64,000 nucleotides of DNA from Diphasiastrum complanatum (lineage: Eukaryota > Streptophyta > Lycopodiopsida > Lycopodiales > Lycopodiaceae). Of this stretch, positions 11,230 to 22,041 are shown in pieces. Numbering within the stretch: the first letter of the stretch is position 1; each line of letters begins with the position of its first letter. The position numbers and the translations under genes were made by a program. Under the pieces are notes generated by a model. It was not told the origin of the DNA. It did no database searches and saw nothing but the letters and a program-made list of their open reading frames with translations. The stretch lies in NCBI GenBank assembly GCA_029204225.1, contig CM055101.1, positions 36,383,648 through 36,447,647 on the forward strand, given 5' to 3'.

Positions 11230-12147
11230 TGTTGTAAAGCTGACTCAGGTGCACCCAACGTGCCCTGTAAGACTCTAAGGGGTGACACTCCCTAAGGTCC
11301 CAGAGCAAGTTAGAACGTCAAGGACTGAGCCTCCGACCTGTGGTGAGCCAGTCAAGTAGTCACAAGTCATGAGCTAGCTCTGGAGCTCGAGTCATGGCCT
11401 AGTCAGGAAGCAAGTTGATTCTGCCACCGGAACGGCTCCCGGGACCCATGTCCGGGAGCCAGACTGATTCTGCCAGGCTTGCCAGGCTTAATCAGCAAAA
11501 TAAAAACTAAGTCCCAAAAAGCGTGCTTTACCAGAAAGCACTATGTTTCAGAACAGAGGGGATGCGCCGAATCACAGCAGAACTATAGGGGGAGTCCGGC
11601 AGACAGAAACTTGGGCAGCTCAACCAGCGCCAGGAATCCAGTCACCAGGTCTCAGCTCCCTCTACCAGCACGAGCCAGGCACAATGCCCAGCACGTGTTG
11701 GTGGCCCCGAGACCGGTCAGTCTATGTATGAATGTAACCTCTTCCAAATCTAATAAAGTTGATCCTTGGGGATGATTACCATTTCGGTTTCGCCTCCGGG
11801 ACTGGTCCAAGTGGAAGGACCCTTACTACAACCTTTTTGCGTCGCTGGTGCCTAAGGGTCCCTGTCATCGACATGGGGCTTGCCGCTATGCCAATTGGTC
11901 AGTTTGGCGACCACTATGCCTTGGGTTTCATGTGTGGCTTGTCTTTGCCTTTGGTTACCTTTTGGGGACGGATTCTGAGTTAGCTTTCGGGTTGGTTGGG
12001 ATTCCAGTTTTCTTAAGTCTGAATGGTTAAGCTTGTTACGTTTCTGAGTTGGCTTTTACGTAAGTGCATGATGGATGAATGTTAGACTTAAGCGCGTGTT
12101 GGGGAAACCGCTCAAGTTCCAGCGCCCTTTGAGGCGCCGGCGCAACA
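11230..12147 (+). repeat. 5' LTR of chromovirus
   Basis: 918 bp, TG...CA. It contains AATAAA-type signals (AATAAAAAC near 11505, AATAAAG near 11752). It is GC-richer than the surroundings, which makes the element stand out in composition. Confidence 0.95.
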
Positions 12148-12149
12148 TG

Positions 12150-12162
12150 TGGTATCAGAGCC
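12150..12162 (+). promoter_or_regulatory. Chromovirus primer-binding site (initiator tRNA-Met)
   Basis: TGGTATCAGAGCC sits 2 bp after the LTR end at 12147. It is complementary to the 3' end of plant initiator tRNA-Met, the usual primer of chromoviruses and Copia elements. Confidence 0.92.
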
Positions 12163-12237
12163 GACTAGCCGGTCAGCTACGCAAGTCTCACAGGGATGGC
12201 CACGTTTTGGGATTTGTCAGGACAACCGTTGCTCAAG

Positions 12238-12623
12238 GTGCTGCCCACAGTGTAAGCACGGGTGCGTCCACGGTCGGGGTGGTTGGCAGAACGGGGGACT
12301 TGATGAGTCAAAGTGCTGCCCTCGAGGTGTAAGCACGGTCAGTTCTCGCGGTTCGGGGCTGGCGCTGTCTGCACGTAGGACGGATGAGGCAAAGTGCTGC
12401 CTAGGTAGGTGAAAGCACGGTCTGTACCTTGTGGGGTGCGGGGCGACATATTCGAACTGTACGGGTTAACCATTGATACAGAGATGCTGCTCGAATTCGG
12501 GTGTAAAGCACGGGTGGTTAGCTGCCGGTGCGGGATAGCTGCCGATCGTTTAGCTATAAGGGCTATCGACCAAAAAGTGGTGGGGCGTGACTGAGGCAAT
12601 GTGCTGCTTAATGGTGAAAGCAC
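12238..12623 (+). repeat. Five-copy hairpin repeat in chromovirus leader
   Basis: A motif GTGCTGC, 8-16 variable bases, then (T)GAAAGCACGG or TGTAAGCACGG occurs five times. Stems GTGCT/AGCAC are at 12238-12242/12255-12259, 12313-12317/12332-12336, 12394-12398/12414-12418, 12484-12488 (first base changed)/12507-12511 and 12601-12605/12619-12623. Copies start 75-117 bp apart. Stem and flanking ACGG are conserved while loop sequences differ. Could be RNA structure for packaging or dimerisation; that role is inference. Confidence 0.8.
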
Positions 12624-12861
12624 GGATGGTTGGATGGATGTTTCCCCGTGGACTAATTCTGTGATAGATTTGTGTGGGCGCGGCTAGGCAAAGATCCTAC
12701 GTCCGGTCTCAAGGGGAATGTGACTTGAGAGGGATCCTCTGTTTAGCTTTGGTTGGTATGTTCGTTTGTGGTGTGCTTGCCTGGACCTGAATTATCCCTG
12801 ACTACTTCTTTTGATCCAGGTGATCTGATCTAGTTGGGAGTTGTGAGAGGAGCTTACATTT

Positions 12862-14403
12862 ATGAGTGGACGACGCACAAGTATGGAAAGGAACTTCCAT
12901 GGGGCAACCCCCAAGATTGGTTCAAGATTGTTATTCTTATCAGGAAAGATCGCGGGGAGGAAGTCAGATTTCATGATCGACTCCGGAGCTTCACATAACT
13001 ATATCTCAAGGAGCGTAGTGGAACAATTCAGCTTGCCGACCAGGAATGTTACATCTACTCTCAAGGTAGAAACAGCGAAGGGAGCACTAGATGCAGACAA
13101 AGCGACATTGAACATCCCGGTGCAGATTGGAAGATGGAAGGCTAAACTTAGCTTTGTGATTTTAGAGATGGATGCCTTTGATGTGATTTTGGGCCTCCCT
13201 TGGTTAAATGAACACTGTATCGCAGTTTTGGGTAGGAGCTCAAACTTGGTCCTCTTGGATTATAAGGGACAAATCTGCGTGACAAAAGCTTTGCCCGGAG
13301 GAAATGCTAAGGATACCGATATTGAACAAAATCTGGTTGCAGCATTAGTGATGAAAAGAATGGCGAAAGGGAAAAGGTCAAAGTGCTTTCTTTGCATCTG
13401 TCGAGAAGTCCCAGAAGGGAAAAGCGTGCGACAAGAAAACTTGCCAAAAGAAGTGGCAGATCTGTTAGAAGAATTTAGCGATGTGTTCCCGGAGGAACTC
13501 CCAGCTAAGCTACCTCCTCGAAGACCAGTGGACCATAAAATTGAGTTGGTACCAGGAACAGAGCCAACTTCACGAGCACCCTACAGAATGTCACAAGAAG
13601 AGTTGGCGGAACTGAAACGACAACTTGGTGAATTTATAGACAAAGGTTTTATTAGACCTAGCGCTTCACCTTTTGGAGCCCCAGTGTTGTTCGTGGAAAA
13701 GACAGACAAAACTCTTCGAATGTGTGTGGATTATCGCATGCTTAACAAGAGTACCATCAAGAACAAGTACCCCATGCCTAGAATTGATGACCTATTTGAC
13801 CAACTCAAACATGGCAAATACTTTAGCCGAATAGATCTCAGATCTGGATATCATCAAATTCGAATAGCTAAAGGTGATGAGCACAAAACGGCGTTTCGAA
13901 CGCGGTACGGAAGTCACGAGTTCCTGGTGATGCCATTCGGTCTAACAAACGCACCAGCCACTTTTTGCACGTTGATGAACAATATATTTCAAGACTGCCT
14001 GGATGAATTCGTCATTGTGTACATTGATGACATATTAGTATTTAGCCGGAACCTTAAAGATCACATTCAACATTTAAGGACAGTTCTCCAACGACTGAGG
14101 AGGAACTGCTTGTTCGCGAAAAGAGAGAAATGTGAGTTTGTGGTGGAGGAAGTTGACTTCCTTGGACATGTTATAGGCCACGGACGGATTCGAATGGATC
14201 CTAAGAAGATCAAGGCTATCTTGGATTGGCTAGCACCTAAAACTATTCATGGCATCAAATCCTTTGTGGGCTTATGTAACTTTTACAGGAGATTCATTGA
14301 GGCATTTAGCAAAATTGTGGCACCACTGTTGGAGCAGACCAAGACTCATCTGAAGATGACATGGACACCGGAATGTGAAGCAGCGTTCCAAGAACTAAAA
14401 TGA
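12862..14403 (+). pseudogene. Chromovirus pol part 1: aspartic protease and reverse transcriptase
   Basis: 513 codons opening [11 protein letters not shown]. The retropepsin motif is [13 protein letters not shown] (Asp near residue 35) with the second conserved patch [11 protein letters not shown] follows, with [35 protein letters not shown], the catalytic YIDDILVF and FLGHVI. The frame ends at TGA 14401-14403, exactly where related elements continue into RNase H, so this is a point nonsense mutation. The usual gag zinc knuckle before the protease is absent. The reading frame is otherwise intact, in line with the young LTRs. Confidence 0.9.
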
Positions 14404-14621
14404 CGGATCACTCAAGAACCCATCCTTGCCTTACCGGACTTTAGCAAACCTTTTGAAATACATACAGATGCGTCGAACTTTGCTATTGGGGCCGTGCTGA
14501 TGCAAGACGGAAAACCTGTTGCATATTTTTCAAAGAAATTGAGTGACGTAGAGCGACGATGGCCAACTCATGAAAAAGAAATGGTCGCAGTAGTCCAAGC
14601 AGTGGAGCATTGGAGACATTA
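14404..14621 (+). pseudogene. Chromovirus pol: start of RNase H after the nonsense codon
   Basis: Same frame as the upstream ORF: RITQEPILALPDFSKPFEI, then HTDASNFAIGAVLMQDG and SKKLSDVERRWPTHEKE. It then stops at TAG within CATTAG near 14620. The frame shifts there and continues in the next ORF, so a few bases were lost. Confidence 0.85.
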
Positions 14622-15974
14622 GGAAAACCCTTTAAGGCGTTCACTGATAATGTATCACTCAAGTACTTCTCATCCCAAGGTATGCTCACGCCAAAGCAAA
14701 TGCGATGGCAAAACTTTCTCTCAAAATTCAATATAGACATTTTACACACGGCGGGAAAGAACAATGTGGTGGCGGACGCACTAAGTAGACAGGAACACTT
14801 GATGGCAACACTGACAACTCAGGTGACTGGCCTACTCCAAGAAATCAGGGAGAATTATGGTGTAGATGCGTTGGCGAAGGACTTAATGATCGAATTCCAG
14901 CTGGGAAAGCCTCATAAACATTTCACTTGGAAAGATCAAATGGTTGTTTATAAACAACGCAGAGTATATGTCCCGGACAACATCAACCTGAGGAAGAAAG
15001 TCTTGCGAGAACATCATGACGTACTAGCCGCCGGGCATCCAGGGGTGAATCGCATGTATGAACTTCTCAAAAGAGGCTTCTATTGGCCAAGTATGTGGGC
15101 AGACGTTGAATCCTATGTGCAAACATGCCCGACATGTCAACAAGTGAAGGTGGAACCGCTAGCTCCGGCTGGACTACTCCAACCATTACCGGTACCAGCA
15201 TACCCATGGGATTCGGTGAGCATGGATTTTATTGTTCAACTACCACGGTGCCAAGGATTCGACTCAATTTATGTGGTGGTTGACCGCTTTTCAAAGCAAG
15301 TTCATCTAGTACCAACTAAAAGTTCAGTGACAGCTGAAGAAGTGGCAAGGTTATTTTTCAAATGTGTTTTCAAATACCACGGCCTGCCTAGAACGATTAT
15401 TTCTGACCGAGACACCAAGTTCGTCGGAAAGTTTTGGACTTGTCTATTTCGCCTCGTGGGAACCGGATTGAATTTCAGTACTGCATATCATCCTCAGACA
15501 GATGGGCAAACAGAGCGAGTCAATCGACAGATTGAACAATATTTACGAAATTATGTCGCTTGGGACCAATCCGATTGGGTCAACTACTTGGATATTCTCG
15601 AGTTTGCACATAACAACCAAGTTAACAGATCTACTGGAAGGGCACCCTTCGAGATAAGCAATGGTCGGCTACCGATTGTTCCAAGCACTTTTCTTACAGG
15701 CGTGCAGGAAACACCAGTACCCACTGTAGAGGAATTCATCAATGAGTGGCACACAAAGCTGACCGAGGTGAAGGCGTTTTTAGAGCAGTCACAAAGGAGT
15801 ATGGCAGCTGACGTAAACCCACATCGACGAGAACTGGAATTTGAGGAAGGTGATCAAGTATGGCTGAACACAAAGAACATTGCGTTACCAAAAGGTTTTT
15901 CTCATAAGTTTGCTCGACCTTATGCGGGACCGTATTATGTCACCAAGAAGATCAACCCAGTGGCTTATCATTAG
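14610..15974 (+). pseudogene. Chromovirus pol part 2: RNase H end and integrase
   Basis: The real coding part begins near 14625 (GKPFKAFTDN; the first few residues are out-of-frame filler). RNase H ends with NNVVADALSR. Integrase has its HHCC zinc finger (HHDVLAAGHPG...CPTCQQ) and the DDE core: MDFI, SDRDTKF and QTERVNR. The GPY/F-like segment (FARPYAGPYYVTKKI) precedes a TAG at 15972 caused by a one-base loss; the frame resumes in the next segment. Integrase would join the cDNA to the host chromosome. Confidence 0.92.
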
Positions 15975-16336
15975 CGCTGCCATCCAGCTTGGATATACAC
16001 AATGTGTTTCATATCTCATTACTCAAACGGTACAAACCAGATGAGCGATTTGATCGACAACACGAACTCCGTCACCCACCAACGACACTTGATGATACGA
16101 AGAGGCAGCTTGTACCAGAACAAATATTGACACATAGAAAGCGAACTGGCGTTCAACGTGAATATCTAGTGAAGTGGCTACGGGCTCCACTTATTGAGGC
16201 TTCTTGGGAGTACGAAGACAAACTTAAGGAGGGAGCACCTGAAGTACTAGCAGATTATCTGCAGAAGAACCAACGCAATAGCCGTTTTCCCAGATCGGCA
16301 CACAAAGCACTACCTGGCGGCATGCCTCTTACATAA
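15975..16336 (+). pseudogene. Chromovirus integrase C-terminus with chromodomain
   Basis: After the frame change the sequence continues DIHNVFHISLLKRYKPD. It then carries a chromodomain: VPEQILTHRKRTGVQREYLV, KWLRAPLIEASWE, YEDKL. This places the element in the chromovirus branch; chromodomains direct integration toward modified histone H3 in heterochromatin. It ends at a TAA at 16334-16336, and 231 bp of non-coding sequence separate it from the polypurine tract. Confidence 0.88.
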
Positions 16337-16567
16337 ACATTCATGGCCATTCTGAAGTTCAAGGAACTTTTCGGTATTTTTCTTAAGTTTGCCAATAAAT
16401 CACTTGCAGCTTTACACAGGTTTTACGTAAGTGAACTTTATCTACACTTTTCCTGTGCTACTGCCAATGTATTTTGTAATTCAAAGTTGCTAAGGCCGGT
16501 GAATTAAGCCCGTGCCATACGTCCTAGGTCTAGTTTGGCCCTGATGAGGACATTAGCTTTTTCAAAC

Positions 16568-16577
16568 GAGGGGAGGA
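16568..16577 (+). promoter_or_regulatory. Chromovirus polypurine tract
   Basis: GAGGGGAGGA directly before the TG of the 3' LTR. This is the primer for plus-strand DNA synthesis. Confidence 0.85.
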
Positions 16578-17495
16578 TGTTGTAAAGCTGACTCAGGTGC
16601 ACCCAACGTGCCCTGTAAGACTCTAAGGGGTGACACTCCCTAAGGTCCCAGAGCAAGTTAGAACGTCAAGGACTGAGCCTCCGACCTGTGGTGAGCCAGT
16701 CAAGTAGTCACAAGTCATGAGCTAGCTCTGGAGCTCGAGTCATGGCCTAGTCAGGAAGCAAGTTGATTCTGCCACCGGAACGACTCCCGGGACCCATGTC
16801 CGGGAGCCAGACTGATTCTGCCAGGCTTGCCAGGCTTAATCAGCAAAATAAAAACTAAGTCCCAAAAAACGTGCTTTACCAGAAAGCACTATGTTTCAGA
16901 ACAGAGGGGGTGCGCCGAATCACAGCAGAACTATAGGGGGAGTCCGGCAGACAGAAACTTGGGCAGCTCAACCAGCGCTAGGAATCCAGTCGCCAGGTCT
17001 CAGCTCCCTCTACCAGCACGAGCCAGGCACAATGCCCAGCACGTGTTGGTGGCCCCGAGACCGGTCAGTCTATGTATGAATGTAACCTCTTCCAAATCTA
17101 ATAAAGTTGATCCTTGGGGATGATTACCATTTCGGTTTCGCCTCCGGGACTGGTCCAAGTGGAAGGACCCTTACTACAACCTTTTTGCGTCGCTGGTGCC
17201 TAAGGGTCCCTGTCATTGACATGGGGCTTGCCGCTATGCCAATTGGTCAGTTTGGCGACCACTATGCCTTGGGTTTCATGTGTGGCTTGTCTTTGCCTTT
17301 GGTTACCTTTTGGGGACGGATTCTGAGTTAGCTTTCGGGTTGGTTGGGATTCCAGTTTTCTTAAGTCTGAATGGTTAAGCTTGTTACGTTTCTGAGTTGG
17401 CTTTTACGTAAGTGCATGATGGATGAATGTTAGACTTAAGCGCGTGTTGGGGAAACCGCTCAAGTCCCAGCGCCCTTTGAGGCGCCGGCGCAACA
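16578..17495 (+). repeat. 3' LTR of chromovirus
   Basis: 918 bp, aligned base for base with the 5' LTR at a constant offset of 5348. I counted seven mismatches, all transitions. Confidence 0.95.
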
Positions 17496-17500
17496 TCATC

Positions 17501-18120
17501 GTAAGGGATTCTTGTGACAAAATCATGATTTTACCAAAACGCATGCTTCTTCTCACTATACACGACATGTAGCAAATCTAGCTCTATATTAAGAGACGAG
17601 TTTCAACAAGCTCTAAATGAGTGTTAAACATTGCATATAGAATAACATCACCTTTTGAACCCTATTTGTCATTAAGAATGATCTATGCATATTGAGATAG
17701 CTTAAAAGCAAAACATTTTATATTGTTGTCCTTAGTATACTTAAAGAAGCATAGACCCGTTGTATACATACATGAGTCAACAAATTTCAAACTTCGGTTC
17801 AAGCATAAGAAGTAATGCCGAATTTTCAAGTGCCAAGAATGAGCAAGAAACTAGTTGTAAAGGACATAGATCTATTTTTCAATTGTTATGTAGAGACAAC
17901 ACTATAATTATGCATATGCCTTTATTGAAGGCATTCATAGCTCAAAATATGAATGAGAGGTTAATAGTTCATCGTTGTCCCATTACCAATGGACCACTAT
18001 AAAGTGTGTGCAATTCATAAAAATCAGAAACCCAATTAGCTACTAATGTCTCTTACTTCCAACCGGTTTCTCCTTTATTGCTCTTATTGGCAAGTACCTT
18101 CCCCTAGGCTCTTGAACTTA
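17501..18120. other. Spacer after the chromovirus
   Basis: The original flank of the insertion site. AT-rich, with no recognisable coding sequence. Confidence 0.5.
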
Positions 18121-18964
18121 GTGTATCACCTGAATCTAAGATACCAAAATGGTATGAAAAGATCATGAAGGATGCAAAGCTAAATCAACCAGGATCTAGC
18201 ACACAAGGAGAAGTGAGAAGATCAACGCGGTAAAAGAAGTCTCCCGATCGTTATCATGTGAACTATGTCCTAATGAGTGACATTTTGAAGTGTCGAGAGC
18301 CATCAACCTTTGATGAAACAAAAGATCACAAAGAGTAACAAAGGGCAATGGAAGAGGAGATGGAATTGACAACAAATGGGTGTTTAGAACAAAGTTTCAT
18401 GCGGATGGCACGATAGCAAAGCATAAGGCATGCCTAGTAGTGAAGGGCTATGAGCAAAATAAAGGAATTGACTATGAAGAGACATTTGCTCTAGTGGCTA
18501 AGTGGACTACGATAGGCTTTATCGTTGCCCTAGCATCTCATTTTGGGTGGAAGATCCATCAAATGGATCTGAAGTTCGCATTTTTGAATAGTGACTTAGA
18601 GGAAGAAGTTTACATGGTCCAACCGCAGGGCTTCATGGCAAAAGGACAAGAACAGAAGGTATGTAAGCTACGCAAAGCACTTTATGGCCTTAAGCAAGCA
18701 CCACACGCATGGTATGGACGCATTGACAATTACTTTCTTTCTCATGGGTTTGTAAGAACAAATTCAGATCCAAATCTTTATGTTCTTATAAATGAAGATA
18801 GCATTGTCTTGATTGTACTTTATGTTGATGATATCATTATCACGGGCAATGATGAAAACCTCACTCATTCTATCAAAGCCAACTTATGCAAGCAATTTGA
18901 GATGACAAATTTAGATCTTATGCACTATTGCTTGGGTGTCAAAGTATGGCAATGCATAGGCTAA
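18120..18964 (+). pseudogene. Copia reverse transcriptase fragment
   Basis: A broken lead-in (18120-18380; EVRRSTR*KKSPDRYHVNYV-type segment, then REPSTFDE) precedes a clean 194-codon stretch. It shows KGYEQNKGIDYEETFALVAK, QMDLKFAFLN, LEEEVYMVQPQGF, LYGLKQAPHAWY and the catalytic YVDDIIITG. About 20-30 residues after the acidic lead-in are missing before NKWVFRTKF. It ends after LGVKVWQ, where foreign sequence begins. It overlaps in content with the next fragment, so the two are from different elements. Confidence 0.88.
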
Positions 18965-19194
18965 TCAAAACACTCCATAATTTGTCGCAAGTCATGATGC
19001 TTTCTTAATGTTGTAAACAAGCAGCATGAGATTCTTTAAAAGCTTGAATAAAGAAGCATCAAGAGAATTCTTCACCTCCTTTCTGGCTCAATCCTCCTCT
19101 GCTGCTTCCTGGCTCATTACCTGCTCCCTGCCATGCTCTTGAATGCTTTGCCTCCTGGATCTGATAGCTTTATGGCTATGTCAGACTATGACAA

Positions 19195-19345
19195 GCTCTG
19201 ATACCACTGATGGCAAAAATTGGGCAATCAGTCAGGCTCTGTAATGAAATGAAATGAAATGAACCGAAGCAAAACTTGAATGAGCTCTGATATTGCTTAA
19301 GTGAAGTAATCACTATGCGAAACGAAATGCAAAGCAAAAACAATT
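19195..19345 (-). mobile_element. Primer-binding site and LTR edge of a minus-strand LTR element
   Basis: Minus strand TGGTATCAGAGC (19206-19195) is preceded, one base away, by an LTR terminus ...CCATCA, so an LTR begins at 19208 in window coordinates. It appears cut by the Copia fragment at 19346. Plus-strand 19240-19262 holds a short GAAAT repeat. Confidence 0.6.
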
Positions 19346-20388
19346 GTGAACGAAATTAATTCGGATGGAGTTTGGATACGATTGCTAGTCACTACTTGCT
19401 ATATCATTTCTATCCAAAATGAAATAATCATTCTAGTTGTTTATGTTGATGACACACTTATCTTCTCAAAAAAAGATCAATTAATTTCAGATGTCAAAAG
19501 AGACATTTCTGGAATATTTGAAATTGCTGACCTAGGAGAAGCAAAAATCTATGTGGGCTTATAGATTGAAAGACTTTGAAGGTGGTAAGTTGTATCTTCA
19601 CCAACAAAAGTACACTCAGAAAATCATTGAAGACTTCAGCATGCTCGAATGCAAAGGTGTGCATACTCCCATGATACCTGGAACAATACTGAACAAGAAA
19701 GATTGTCCGCAGACTTTTGAGGAAGAGAAGAAAATGGCCAATACACCCTATCGTAGGCTGATTGGATCATTATTGTATCTTACAGACAACATCAGACCTG
19801 ATATACCATTTTCAGTATACAGGCTGAGCCAATTTAATCAGAATCCAAGATCATTGCATTGGAAGTTAGCAAAGAGAGTAGTACAATATCTCCATAAAAC
19901 GAAAGACTATGGATTGTGTTATTTGAAGAAAGCTGGATTTTGGATCAAATCTTACAATGACGCAAGCTGGGCATCCATGAAGGATGATAGTAAAAGTTTT
20001 TCAGGAGGTTGTACTCTAATATGTGGCATAGCCATACTCTGGATAAGCAAGAAGCCAAACATCAGTAGCTCAATCTTCCTATGAAGCCAAATATGTAGCA
20101 GCAGCCAAGATGGCAAACGAGCTGATATGGATCAAACAGATGTTGGAAGGATTTGATGATACTATTTTTGAGCCTTATGTCTTGTTAATGTATAACACTT
20201 CAGCAATCTATCTTACAAAAGATCTTGTATTTCATTCAAAAACAAAGCACATAGCTATCAAGTATTATGTTATTCGGGACTTAGCCAAAAAGAAGATACT
20301 AAAGATAGTCTTCATACCTACAGAGAAAATGACAGTTGATATCTCTGTAAAGCTTTGTTCAAGAAGCAGCGAAGAAGATTGGATTTAA
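19346..20388 (+). pseudogene. Copia RT end and RNase H fragment
   Basis: Three consecutive frames carry one domain order. First is the RT palm end (VVYVDDTLIFSKKD, DLGEAKIYVGL). Then comes the connection region (GGKLYLHQQKYTQKII, ECKGVHTPMIPG, YRRLIGSLLYLT, RPDIPFSVYRLSQF). Last is RNase H (YNDASWASMKDDSKSFSGG, then the ANELIWIKQML, SAIYLTKD and KTKHIAIKYYVIRDL blocks). Frame changes lie near 19555 and 20085. The usual LTKPL end is degraded (DISVKLCS). From ~20475 a repetitive CTCGAAAG/TTCACAAA sequence may be its LTR. Confidence 0.85.
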
Positions 20389-20474
20389 TCCAACTGCAAG
20401 CTGTAGAACAATTGATCAGACAGATCTCGATTCTACTAACAAAGTGCACAATTTACTTGACAAAGGATGAGAAA

Positions 20475-22028
20475 TGAGCTCGAACTCAAAACATATCTAT
20501 TCGTGATCAACCTCGAAAGATTCACAAAATTTAACTTGCTTGAAACTCGAAAGATTCATGAAAGATTCACAAAACAGTTTCTTGTTGAAGCTCGAAAGGT
20601 TCGCGAACAGTATCTTGTCGCGAAATATTCTGTTTCTTGTTCAAACCTCATGCAAGCACACATTTATGCAAACCAACACGAATATGTCAAATACATGACC
20701 AAGCTTGTGCAAACTATAGTATCCTGTCATACCAGCACCTGTCACATGTAGATCTGCTGCTACACCACTGGTCACCAAATCAGGTCCTCAACCATGGCCT
20801 ACACCTGTACCAAGATGCCCTCACATCCAAGCATATCCAACTATCCAATAAGTCTTGAAAGTTGATCCCCATCCATTCCCCATGCTAAGCACAAGAGTCT
20901 ACCAAGGACATCGACTCAATGAATGAATGTACACAAACCTCACCATAGGCTATACCTGAGTAGCTTGCCTATCTCCCAGAGACACTGATGATGATCTGAC
21001 TCTCCTACATTCCATGTAGGCTCAACTTCCCATGCTTGACGTTGCCAACTCTGCTTTGACCAATACATAGGCCTCCCACCAAGGAGCCTATCTCACCAAT
21101 ACTGTATCCATCATGTCAACCAAACCAAAGCAAAACTGATCCACTATCGTGATGAGCAACTCACTCATGATCCATAGCATATCAGGGAGGATAGCTCCGG
21201 AACCCTATACCCTGTACCATCTGATCACTAAGTATCCATTACCCGCTGATAGCTCCTCAAAAATCTATCCAACTATAGTGCAACTAGACTCCAACTGGAT
21301 CTAACCAAATAATTGCATCTACTTACCAAATAATGATGGATAGAAAACCACATGTGATGCCAACCTAGAGACTATCGTGCATATAACCATGCAGCTCACC
21401 TGATCACTCGCCAAAGTATCAGTTGTCACTCCCTGAACAACCATCCCCATCTCTGTCAGCTCACAACCATGGGCATGTTGGATCTACATCATCCCGTAAT
21501 GCACTCCATGCCCTCAGAATATGTACCACCTCATGTACACTCCATGCCACCTACCTCCAAGTAGGCTTGACCCATCTCTAGGTCACCACATGATGCACTA
21601 GCTGAAGATCATCATCCATACATCAAATGATGTCATACCTGAGCAATTGTAGCATCTCCCTGAGTGCCACCCCAATGGACTCATCATCCACATACTATGC
21701 TCACCTGATGTCTTCCAATTCTGGTCACCATCCTGCTAGACAAGCCGAACTCCAAAGCATCACCTACTCCACCTAGCACCAAACCGCTCTTCAACCGGTG
21801 TTCGATTGGATTCAAACCAATCGCAAATGCCAAGAAATCCTCTAGAAAAATTTTCAGCTTTAATCTTTGCTTGCCTTCTGATTCAGCCTACAATTCCTTG
21901 TCTTTGAATCCTTTTTACAGTTTCAACCGTTCCACGAATCTCCACAGACTCAGTTTTGTGCTTCCTAGCCAACAAGCCGTCATGAATTCGTAGCTCTATG
22001 TTCTTGTCCAGTGATTGTAGCCACCAAG
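20475..22028. other. Non-coding region: LTR-like repeats then C-rich spacer
   Basis: 20500-20640 has repeated CTCGAAAG and ATTCA(T/C)(G)AAA words. 20730-21790 is C-rich on the plus strand, with no long open frame on either strand and many stops. It may be the leader or decayed internal region of the minus-strand element whose primer-binding site is at 22029. Confidence 0.4.
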
Positions 22029-22041
22029 GGCTCTGATACCA
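22029..22041 (-). promoter_or_regulatory. Primer-binding site of a minus-strand LTR element
   Basis: Minus strand TGGTATCAGAGCC with upstream sequence ...CTTAACT. This marks the 5' LTR/leader border of an element reading leftward; the LTR would extend right from 22042, end not resolved. Confidence 0.65.

Larger units (their letters stand above)
11230..17495 (+). mobile_element. Full-length Ty3/Gypsy chromovirus insertion, recent, gag-less
   Basis: A 6266-bp element with TGTTG...CAACA LTRs (11230-12147 and 16578-17495, 918 bp each with no length difference). A perfect 5-bp duplication TCATC (11225-11229, 17496-17500) flanks it. Order: LTR, primer-binding site, 700-bp leader, protease-RT, RNase H, integrase, chromodomain, polypurine tract, LTR. 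By eye the LTRs differ at seven sites, all transitions (about 99.2% identity), so it inserted recently. Pol carries one in-frame TGA and two frame changes. No gag-like sequence lies between leader and protease, so it must have depended on proteins from another element. Confidence 0.95.

Noticed and set aside
12301-12623. Hammerhead-ribozyme-like words (TGATGAG ... GAAA) in the chromovirus hairpin array
   Set aside because: CTGATGA and GAAA are not placed around a stem II as required, and several copies lack GAAA, so no catalytic core can form.
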